Of a stretch of 64,000 nucleotides of DNA, positions 1 to 10,300 are shown one piece after another. Location: contig CM035358.1 in the NCBI GenBank assembly GCA_020137815.1, positions 643,356 through 707,355 of the forward strand, given 5' to 3'. A model generated the notes under the pieces. It saw only the letters and a program-made list of their open reading frames with translations. It made no database searches and was not told the DNA's origin. How positions within the stretch are numbered: position 1 is the first letter of the stretch; each line of letters opens with the position of its first letter. Made by a program: the position numbers and the translations under genes. Source of the DNA: Hormiphora californensis (taxonomy: Eukaryota > Ctenophora > Tentaculata > Cydippida > Pleurobrachiidae).

Positions 1-583
1 ACACGCTCTCTCCTGATCCACTTTCTCCTTACTGATTTCCATCACGGATAGAAACCTTTTCGAGGACCAATAAAGCCGGTCACATGAACTTTTACAGGTT
101 ATCAAACTCCTTTTTTCTTTGTGAGAAAGGGTGGGATAGGTAGCATTTAGCAGAATCATCTCATTGGTATCTTTACAAATGAGGACCAGTTTACTAGTGA
201 GATCCCAGAACATCTGTTACCCTAAAGGGATACCGCACTAGGAGCTCAAAGTTGTTTGTGTCTCGGTAATTCCAACTGTACACACGACTAAACCCTGATC
301 CACTACCACCACTGACACAAACAAGAAACAGAGTACTATCATTAGCGACACATTTTATCGAATCTATCTCCACACCACCACTAGAGAGAATATCTGCAGT
401 AGTGGATCCCACACGGGTCATCGAGGGTAGGTCCCACCAGGAGAGGATGTGTGGAGAGGAGTCAGTGACAGTGAAGAGGTTAGGGTCCTCTATGTAGTAC
501 GCAGCGAGGGGTTTGGAGTCAAGGATCTGTAGGAGACAGAAGGGATGGTTGGAGGAGGGGAGGGAGGCATTTGGGGATGTCAT
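1..583 (-). CDS. beta-propeller (WD-like) protein, 5' part only
   Basis: The ATG at 583 lies 6 nt after a 3' splice-site-like CAG, the start context shared by most genes here. About 129 codons read in the first frame, with repeated blade-like segments (SWWDL near residue 49, RVYSWNYR near residue 101). The frame then meets TAG at about 194. The +1 frame is open from there to the window edge and continues a plausible blade (SKLVLICKDTNEMILL). Either one surplus base lies near 190-215, or an unusual short intron ending in ACAG just before 213 joins the frames. The gene follows DUS4L on the same strand by only 129 nt, so the two could be co-transcribed. I cannot name the family beyond a WD-like propeller. 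The 3' end lies outside the window. Confidence 0.5.
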
Positions 584-711
584 GTACCACTGAGGTAGAG
601 GGGATGGGTTAAATAATGAATGAATAGCTAATGTTGAATAGAATAAATAGTGATTCTATAAAGGAATAAGTTAGCTAAAAATAAGTTAATTGATAAAAAT
701 CAACAAGTCAT

Positions 712-1995
712 TCAACAGCCATTTTTCATGGCCCGATCACAATCATTTCCTGGTAACTTATTTTGATAAACAATCCCGAAGTTCCGTCTCAAAAAGTCCA
801 AGACACTAGCGGTACTAGACAGGTTATTAAAAATCCTCCTTTCATGTTTGGGAAGTACGGTATCCAACATAAAAACCAGATGATGCTTGAATATGGCGAA
901 TGGTGTTCCATAAGACACAGCAATGTCTATCCAATCCTGGACACATTTCAGGGGAGTTTCAGGATACCCAGCAAACAGGGCCGGGTTGTTGAGGAGACCT
1001 TGGGCACACATTACACCGTCCGTACCTAGGGAGAGAGAGAGGGTGAGATTTGTATACGAGGTGAGTTATAGATTTAGAAAACCCAAGGGCTGGTTTGGGG
1101 TATGTTATTCGAGGTAGATAAGCCTCACATGATTACAGTACCTGTTTGATCAAGAGCGGGCTGTATCTCATCAGGATGATAAACTCCCCCATTATGGAAC
1201 ACTGGTATTGACAAAGCATCCTTTATAGCTTTAACATAATCAAAGTGAGGAGTCACATTTCGTTCCTTTATTGTTCGTCCATGGACAGTAAGGAAATCAG
1301 CACCACTGTCTTGAATCGCTCTGGCAAGGTCTAGTGTTTCCTCAATTGTATCAACAATACGAATTTTAACGGAGACACAAAGTTCCGGGTTTACTGCTTT
1401 ACATCGTTTAACAATACGAGATATCAATGCTGGATCCTTGCACATGCATGCTCCAATTCCTGATGAAATAGGGGTTAGAAAAATGAAAACCAATAATCTA
1501 TCTTTCACATTCATTTGGAATGTTGATATGGAGCGTGATTACAAGCGACTGAACCAATAATGCGGAGAGTGGTGTGGAATGTGGATGGTCTAATAACCTT
1601 CTTTGATAGCCCACCGTTGTGGACATCCACAATTTAGATCCACCCCATCCACATAGGGGGCAATCATTTTAGCAGCAGTGGCAAAATGATCAGGGTCTGT
1701 CGCAGCAAACTGAGCAATTAATGGTCGATCTGACTCACAGTACTGAAACTCAGCATCTCTGGCGTGTTGAGCCTGTAAAAAATCAAGCTTTTAAAACCAT
1801 GTTAAATCCAAATTAAATCCTACTGGGTACCTTAGAAAAGCAGTCTGACAGGATCATGTGTGTAAATGTCAAATCGCACCCGTACATTTTGACTAGGTGT
1901 CGGAAGGGAAGACTCGAATACCGGACCATGGGAGCACATATCTTCAATGGTTGCCCCGCTTCCAGTTTTCTCTTTACGACATCGTGGATAGTCAT
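712..1995 (-). CDS. DUS4L: tRNA-dihydrouridine synthase 4-like (DUS4L)
   Basis: Four exons: 1995-1831, 1772-1598, 1459-1142 and 1025-712. All junctions are GT-AG with matching phases, giving 323 aa; human DUS4L is about 317 aa. The enzyme reduces uridine to dihydrouridine in the D-loop of tRNAs using FMN. Family signatures are visible: ICAPMVRYS at the N-terminus (FMN-binding barrel strand), DLNCGCPQRWA with the catalytic cysteine, TVHGRTIKER, FHNGGV, and DGVMCAQGLLNNPALF at the FMN phosphate site. The ATG at 1995 is 6 nt after an ATTTTAG acceptor-like sequence without any visible donor exon. The beta-propeller gene starts 129 nt downstream on the same strand. The assignment to DUS4 rather than DUS1-3 rests on the N-terminal motif and the length. 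Confidence 0.93.
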
Positions 1996-2213
1996 TTTAT
2001 TCTAAAATAATACTTTAGTCAGAAATAGGTTCACAAAGCCGAGTGGAGAATATTCAGGACCACTATGCATTCGGTCGTGTCCCGGGAAGGAATGGATGGA
2101 TCACCCTTAAGTCGGATTTTTTTAAACTATCCGCCCCGTGCGGACGCCATCAATATCTGAAAGATAGGATTTTAAACTTTTAAGTTACGAAGAGCTTAAC
2201 ATTAACCTAACCT

Positions 2214-2948
2214 TCAAATTTGAAGTCTCTATCTCATCAGAGCTACAATCTGTTATCTGTGACGCAGAAAAGAGGACGGAAAATTGAAGAAAAATCGGAC
2301 TTTTCAAAAAAATCTCGAATCGAAAATTCTAAAAACTTTCTTTTTCAAATTTTACTCGGATCGCGCGCACCATGTTGGCCTATGCTACAGGCCCTAGAAG
2401 CCGTGGAAAACGCGCGCACTTGGGGTCTGCAGCGCATGCCAACGCACCATGTACAAGCGCGTCGAGTTGTTACGCGCAAATACAATAAAAGGTCAACGCT
2501 TTACTTGGCTTGCGCGTGAAATATTAAACGGCGCGCGACGAGACTTTGAAAATTTAAATTTTAATAAAAAGTTTCAAATTTTCTCTGAATTTCTTTTCAG
2601 TCCAATTTCGTGTTTCGGGCGCTTTCGGATTGTCAAAATTAGCATAAAACGGCCAAAAAATTTCGGGGGGCTTCGCCCCCTCGACCCCTACCGGGGCTTG
2701 CAGCCCCTGGACCCTGCTTGCGGGGGCTCCGCCCCCTACACCCCCGCCGGGGCTGCGCCCCTGGGCCCCGCCTGTGGGGGGTTTCACCCCCCACGCCCCC
2801 TGACCCGGGCTACCGCCCAAGACCCCTGGACGCCCAGGTACGCGCTGGGCCGCAGGCCCAGCGACGTCCCTGGTTTTTTTGTTACACCGGCTTTTTTACG
2901 TTACATAAAGTATCTCCACTCCCTGATAAGATAGAGACTTCAAATTTG
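2214..2948. mobile_element. inverted-repeat element (MITE-like), about 0.73 kb
   Basis: The ends are inverted copies of a 26-bp sequence starting CAAATTTGAAGTCTCTATCT, at about 2216-2241 and 2923-2948, with one mismatch. The outermost 14 bases (CTTCAAATTTGAAG) are themselves palindromic. A third diverged copy of the terminus lies alone at about 3252-3280, a relic of another insertion. The interior is CpG-rich with an array of GC hairpins. The long reading frames across it (for example 2449-2934) look like by-products of the GC-rich repeats, so I do not call a gene. No clear target duplication was found. The upstream stretch 1996-2213 holds nothing I recognise. Confidence 0.65.
2666..2872. repeat. 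array of GC-rich hairpins
   Basis: Seven short palindromes follow each other about every 25-40 bp, of the types GGGGGCTTCGCCCCC, GGGGCTTGCAGCCCC, GGGGGCTCCGCCCCC, GGGGCTGCGCCCC, GGGGGGTTTCACCCCCC, CGGGCTACCGCCC and CTGGGCCGCAGGCCCAG. They are separated by linkers resembling CCTGGACCC. GC content is far above that of the surroundings. The array lies inside the inverted-repeat element. Confidence 0.8.
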
Positions 2949-4313
2949 TAACATATTCTCTATTCGGGAGGTATTGCTGATGAGGTGGGCCGTGGGAAGG
3001 TTTTGGAGAGGGCAGGCGGCGGCCAGCCACCAGGAAGATTAGGCACAAGGAGATTTTAGCCGAAACTATGTCCTTTGTTCTGCTTAGATCAAAATTTGTT
3101 GCACTTTGGGCACAACGAGAATTGTGATTTCTATTAGGATACAGGATGTAGACCTTAGGGAGACGTGAGAGAGTTGAGGCTGAACGCTGATCAGAGGGAA
3201 AGAGAGAGAAAGAGGTGTGATCAGTGATGGTAATTTAAAAAAAATCTAACCTTCAAATGTGAAGTCTCTATTTTACCAGTTACCAGGAACCTGAGATTTC
3301 TCATGCCATATCAAGGGTGGGTGGACGCACTGGACACTGGACAGTTTAGTTTGGGGTTTACTTTCAGAGACCTGAGACGTGTGCCTAAACATGCAGTGTA
3401 TGTAGGCCGTACACCCCTGGAACGATATAATTTTTGGTACACACACACCACTTGGTAGCGCATACGCCCGGGAATACTGGCCTGACTGTGTAACCATAAT
3501 CCCAACATTGAACGAGAAATGATTCCCTTCACCTCAACACTATTTTAGCAATGAACTTGGACTCAACTCTCATCGATATATCTGCCATAAACCGAGTAAG
3601 TAACATGTTGTGCTGACAATTGTCGTAATAAGTTGCCTCATCGTAATAACTTGCCTCATGTCGTGCAGTCTTGAAACTGCATGTTGGACAGAAGGGAGGA
3701 ACATGCTACATAATGATAGTGACGTCTATAAACAACTGTAGAATAGCTAGTATTTAGAGATTTGTAGGAGATGTAACGATAGGCAGGTCATTACTCGTTT
3801 GTCTGTTACGTATTTGTTTGTCCGTGTTTACTCTTGCTTTTAGCGTTTCATTTGATTTCTTTATGCTAATTTTTAAACCATTCCTTGATAGTTTTTCGGT
3901 AGAACATTCTCTCTGAACAACTGTTTCTTTCCCTCACGTTCTGTCTCTCTCGATCTGTTTCTCTCTCACTCTCTCTTTCTCTTTCTCTCACTCTCTCTTT
4001 CTCTTTCTCTCACTCTTTTTCTCTCCTTGAATGAAACTGATCTGGTAAAGTGTTAAACGTGAAACATGAATTGAGAACTGTATACACTGATACAATTCAT
4101 CTTTCTACTTTCCACTCAGTTTTTATCGAGCACTGTCTCGCCTGACACTGTGTCTCCCCCACTGTGTCCGTGCTGCTCCACTTCGTAAATCAGTTTCTTC
4201 TCAAACAGCCATAGTGGGCTTAGTGGCGGTACCCTATAATAGTCCCATCTCACCCTGTGTTTGCCCAAACCAACCCATTCTCCCCACCATTGTAGTGTCT
4301 ACAGTCGGTTGGC
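2949..4313. other. intergenic stretch without recognised gene
   Basis: It contains one isolated terminus of the 2214-2948 repeat family at about 3252-3280 and a pyrimidine-rich CTCTCT tract at about 3950-4020. Just before the SSX2IP ATG lies an acceptor-like GTCTACAG ending at 4304. I saw no convincing coding exon or RNA gene. Confidence 0.6.
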
Positions 4314-7300
4314 ATGGAGACGGTTACTAGGGAGTGCGAGTTGGAAGACCGACTGAATGGCATGTCCCACCTTCATCTTAACTGGATCCGGGAACGGGAA
4401 ACCATTGAGGAAAGGTAAGGAGAGATGTGTGAGAGAGAGCAGTAGTGATGGAAAGTTAGTTGTGACAACTGACAGTGTCTGTGTGACTTGGTGACACACG
4501 TGTGTGTGTGTGTATGTGTGCAAAGACAGTTCCCCTCACTCTCATTCGACAAAGAGTGTGTGGTAAAGCTGTACACCATTGAATGCTGAATGAATGAGAG
4601 AGAACATGCATTATGTGGAGCGGGGGACAGAATAAATAAAGTTATTGAATCTGGCCCCCTCATGTTGTACAATGTAAACCTCCAATCCAAGGTGTGAATA
4701 GTGTAAAAGGTTAAAAACCTCACACAGTGCTGCGTAATGAATTACTGCACTCGCTGGGGGTCCTTCCCGGCTGATATATATGTGTTGCTGTGTGCTAAAA
4801 GAGACTCTGGCTGTGTGCTAAAAGAGACTCTGGGTGTGTGCTAAAAGAGACTCTGGGTGTGTGCTAAAAGAGACTCTGGGTGTGTGCTAAAAGAGACTCT
4901 GGGTGTGTGCTAAAAGAGACTCTGGCCGTGTGTGCTAAAAGAGACTCTGGGTGTGTGCTAAAAGAGACTCTGGCTGTGTGCTAAAAGAGACTCTGGCTGT
5001 GTGCTAAAAGAGACTCTGGCTGTGTGCTAAAAGAGACTCTCGGTGTGTGCTAAAAGAGACTCTGGGTGTGTGCTAAAGGAGACTCTGGCTGTGTGCTAAA
5101 AGAGACTCTGGCTGTGTGCTAAAAGAGACTCTGGCTGTGTGCTAAAAGAGACTCTGGGTGTGTGCTAAAAGAGACTCTGGGTGTGTGCTAAAAGAGACTC
5201 TTGGTGTGTGCTAAAAGAGACTCTGGCTGTGTGCTAAAAGAGACTCTGGCTGTGTGCTAAAAGAGACTCTGGGTGTGTGCTAAAAGAGACTCTGGCTGTG
5301 TGCTAAAAGAGACTCTGGGTGTGTGCTAAAAGAGACTCTGGCTGTGTGCTAAAAGAGACTCTGGGTGTGTGCTAAAAGAGACTCTGGGTGTGTGCTAAAA
5401 GAGACTCTGGGTGTGTGCTAAAAGAGACTCTGGGTGTGTGCTAAAAGAGACTCTGGGTGTGTGCTAAAAGAGACTCTGGCTGTGTGCTAAAAGAGACTCT
5501 GGCTGTGTGCTAAAAGAGACTCTGGGTGTGTGCTAAAAGAGACTCTGGGTGTGTGCTAAAAGAGACTCTGGGTGTGTGCTAAAAGAGACTCTGGCTGTGT
5601 GCTAAAAGAGACTCTGGGTGTGTGCTAAAAGAGACTCTGGCTGTGTGCTAAAAGAGACTCTGGGTGTGTGCTAAAAGAGACTCTGGGTGTGTGCTAAAAG
5701 AGACTCTGGGTGTGTGCTAAAAGAGACTCTGGGTGTGTGCTAAAAGAGACTCTGGGTGTGTGCTAAAAGAGACTCTGGGTGTGTGCTAAAGGAGACTCTG
5801 GGTGTGTGCTAAAAGAGACTCTGGGTGTGTGCTAAAAGAGACTCTGGCTGTGTGCTAAAAGAGACTCTGGGTGTGTGCTAAAAGAGACTCTGGCTGTGTG
5901 CTAAAAGAGACTCTGGGTGTGTGCTAAAAGAGACTCTGGGTGTGTGCTAAAGGAGACTCTGGGTGTGTGCTAAAAGAGACTCTGGGTGTGTGCTAAAAGA
6001 GACTCTGGGTGTGTGCTAAAAGAGACTCTGGGTGTGTGCTAAAAGAGACTCTGGGTGTGTGCTAAAAGAGACTCTGGGTGTGTGCTAAAAGAGACTCTGG
6101 CTGTGTGCTAAAAGAGACTCTGGGTGTGTGCTAAAAGAGACTCTGGGTGTGTGCTAAAAGAGACTCTGGGTGTGTGCTAAAAGAGACTCTGGCTGTGTGC
6201 TAAAAGAGACTCTGGGTGTGTGCTAAAAGAGACTCTGGCTGTGTGCTAAAAGAGACTGAGAGTATGGGAAGTAGTTTCCAGTGCGTCTGTTGTTGCGAAA
6301 CAGAGTCTAGCTAGGCAAGTCTGTTGCAAAGTAGCTACTCTTCAAACCTCCAAGGTGTTTAAATGTTCCATGTTGCATATTCAAACACGGGGAATAAAGT
6401 ATGCTTGAAAGAAAGGTTAAAAATGGCCCCTTCATTCCCCAGAGGACTGCTTCCTCGATTACTGAAAATTATCAGAGAATTTAATTTATGTTATTAATTA
6501 ACTTTCTCATCAGGTGTTCCAAGGTACAGGCTGACTGCAACAACTACCTTAACACTATTGACCGTCTGCAGGTGAGATCAGTTAGCCCCTCAGCCCCGAT
6601 CAGTTAGGGCCAGGTGTGGGTTTCAACTTTATTTGTAATATAATCAAGTGTAAGAGTTCGGAGGAATATATGTTCACAATAATTCAGCATATATTATGTA
6701 ACTGTATAAAGGCCCATTCGCACATAATATTCACTAGTTCATGGGGTGTTCACATGTCTATATTCCAATATAAATAGTTCTATACAACTACACTATAAAC
6801 AATTACACTATGTACAATTACACTGTGTGATAATCATGTGTTTTGAGTGTTTCCGTGCTTGGCAAATCTTATACCTTTCTTTTTTCTCTATCCCTTCCTA
6901 TCTCTCTCCTTCTCTCACCCTTGCCTTATTTCATTCCCTCACTCCTAGTTCCCAGCTTTCAACAACTTTGTAATTCACTGATCTCTTCACACAAGAAACA
7001 CATCTTCCCAGTACCTAGAATTCACCCAATTTCACCCCAGCTTTTTTAGCTAATTTTAGGCCACACACGCACACAAATTACTGTTTCCGGGCGGGGTCTG
7101 CAAAACATGCACGCGTAGAGCACAAACACATACACAGACACATTACAAGTTACAAGATATGTTGCGTGTATGGCCAATACGTTTCAGAAACCCCACAGAT
7201 GGTCATGTTGTACCCCTATTTGTTACTTCCCCATCGATGGGGAAGTAACATAAAGGGAACAACTCCCACAATGTGTTACATTGTATTGTAGAAGTTCAAT

Positions 7301-10300
7301 AAACACATTGTTTCAGGGAGATCTAGAGGGCATGAGAAGGGAGGTGACTACTGCATGTGAAAAAGAGCGACAGACTCGTGTCAAGAACAAGACACTTGCA
7401 TCAAAGCTAAAAACTGAGGAAGATGAGGTAAGAAGCTGGGGGAGAGAGGTAAGAAGCTGGGAGAGGGACATGGAAAGAACGAGGGGGAGACGGACAAGTA
7501 GAAAACAAGGGGGGACTGGGGAGATATAAACTGTCCACTACTTACAAACTGACAAACAAACTGTAAGGCCGTATAATAACTGCTGTCTTCCTTTGTCATG
7601 ATTGATCGATTCATGGATCCGACTAAACAACTAAACTTTAGGATCAAGACTCAAGTAACGTTTTCCCTCATTACTAGCCTGAGGCCAGTGGCCTCTCCTG
7701 CTACCCCATCCCCATTCAATTTTGTTGGACAACACGAGATTACAAATTGATTTTAACTTTTCAAATAACGCATTAGGAAATGGTCAACGTTCAAATATTT
7801 CAAACGTTTCAAACTTCAAAGTATCAACACGTCTTCAATGTTCAACAACGCGTCTTCTATCGTTCCAACGCGTTTTCCAAAGTGGTTTGATCGCGTATTC
7901 CATATCTCTCTTCAAAGGTAGTTCCACTTCTAGAAGTTCCTCTGTGTAGATCGGCGGGGTGGTTTCACAGGAGTGTGTTCAGGGTTCCGGGGGGACATGG
8001 GGTCACTTCCAACACTTGTCCTGCTGGTATAATTCTGGGAGAGGTTGGAAGATTCCTGGGACAATGTCCTTTTAATAGTTCGGCGAGGTGGTTTAGGAGG
8101 CGCTTTAGAGGGATGAGCAGATGTATCAACAAGTCCAACCATTCCATCAAAATCAATGGTAACATAGTCCTTCTTTTGTTCAGGAATTCCAAGCTCAGGA
8201 TCACCTTGTTCCTCTAGTAGACGCAATGCATCAGTCTCCCGATTACTGGCCTCAGATTTACGTAACGCATCCATCGTTCGGACCCACCTGAGAAAGGAAT
8301 GAGATGTTAATAACAATCAATCACGTATGGACGTGGGTTGTTCAATTTTGTTTATGAAGGAGCACTATTTTCCTACACTTACTGTATGGTGGTATAGATC
8401 ATGAAGGTGAGAGCAAGGAATAGTGCAACCCCTCCCACAATCAGTATCACTTGTCCATCATCTTTATTGCCATCTCCAGTAGTGTTATCAGAGTGCTGGA
8501 TTCCACGAGAAGGGGCTGGTTTGGATGAGCCAGGTTTCTGTTTGACAGAGGAAGTTTTACCACTTCGGGAAGATGGGGCACCATTGATAGCAGGTAGCTG
8601 GTGGTGGTTGTGACTAGGTTCAATCACTTTCTTGGGAGCTGACTTCTTAGGGGCTGGTTTCTTGGGAGCTAACTTCTTGGGAGCTGACTTCTTGGGAGCT
8701 GACTTCTTGGGAGCTGGATTCCTGGGGGCTGGGTAATAGGGAGCTAGATACTTCAGAGCTTCCTCATCGATTTGTTTCTCAGCAGCGACAGGGGCCACAA
8801 CAGGGGCTTCTTTAAGATTTGGGTTGGTAGCAGTCCAGGCATTGTTATCATGAGAGTAATCTAAACTCCATTCATCCTGTCCATTCTCACTAACCCAGTC
8901 AGCATCTCTAGTTTCCCTTTTCTTAGTCTGCTCCTTGTGGTTCTCGTGCATGAACAACTTGAGGGCAATCATTTTCTTCGTCAGTTCCTCCTTTCTCTTG
9001 TGATCAGCTTTGGTAGCAGTAGATTGCCGGTTAGTGTTCATCTGCATTCCCAGGTCAGTGATAATTTTGCTGTGGATGGTAGAGGCTATTTTCCCAATTC
9101 TCTGGAGCTCAGTCTTAGGAACTTCACTAAGGTCATGAGTGCTTGAAACTGTGTTTAGCAGTTGTCATGGTAACACAGCCTGAATTGAAATGTGATTTAG
9201 AGAGGGTTCAACAAATTTAGGATCAAGATTGGGACGATCAAACACAAAACAACTGAAAATGTCCAATTCAAACTTACCGATCATCAGAAGGAGAATGACT
9301 CCAATTGGAAATGTTAACTTGGTCATGATTCACTGGAATTTAGTGAAATCAAGAGGTTGAAGTGTGCGTTTAAGCTTGTAAAAGGGTAAACGATAAGCGT
9401 CACAGAGCAAACGTAAGTGTGAGATAGGTAACGAAAGTGATCAACACGTGCAGGTCTAGCAGACAAATTGAAACATCGACTCCTTCATAAAACCATTTGT
9501 TCAGGGCCATATTGTACTTTGGAATCAATTGGCATTGAATTTTCTGAGTAAACACACAGTGCTCCTACCCCCTCTACAAATTGAATTTTCTCCCCCTCGG
9601 GTTTTACCTTGTATTCCCGATCCCTCACAGAGACACGTTTACCGTGACATGTAATTTTCCCTTGTCTCAACTATGTAACAACTGCTGTACTTATAGGTAA
9701 GAGTCTTTGCCATGATAGAAGACAACGACAGGCGGTTCTCTGTCTGTGTGTATAACATGTCTCCCTGTATCTGCAATGTCCCCTGTCCCCCTGATACACA
9801 CACACAAGATGGTATAGACGGAGGGCGCGGGATGGTGACAGAGGGGTCGGGGAGTCGTTGCCGCGTCGCGCAACCCGCGCGCACAACATTCAAACATCTG
9901 AACCAGACCGTGTGACTATGACCATGACTGCGATGAAGGGGTAACGGGTTAACAAGGGTAATTGACTGATGACCATAATTATAAGCCATAAAACCAACAG
10001 TCCCTCCATTTATCTTCCTCATTTCAGCTGCTCCTGTAAATCCCGACCACTTCTAACCCTCTCTCCCCCAGGGTAAGAAGACCACTTCTAACTCTCTCTC
10101 CATCCCCCAGGGTAAGAAGTTGCTGGTGATGATGGAGCACAAGCAGGACCACTTTAACCACGAGATAAGGAAGAAGGAGAGGGAGACAATGCAGTTAAAG
10201 GAAAGGTTGTCTAAGAAGATCATGGATAAAGCTAATGTGAAGGGAGGGGTAAAGGCTCTCAATACCATACCACGCTCTGCAGGTAGGTAGTCTGACCCAA

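Noticed and set aside
2449-2934. 161-aa open frame through the GC-rich block
   Set aside because: Its Pro/Gly/Arg-rich translation follows from the hairpin array; no domain, splice or start support, and it is confined to a repeat element.
4787-6257. CRISPR-like array
   Set aside because: Units are contiguous 23-mers without unique spacers in an animal gene intron: a minisatellite.
9639-10022. 127-aa minus-strand frame in SSX2IP intron 3
   Set aside because: No signal, domain or splice context; overlapping frames of similar length in all phases suggest chance.
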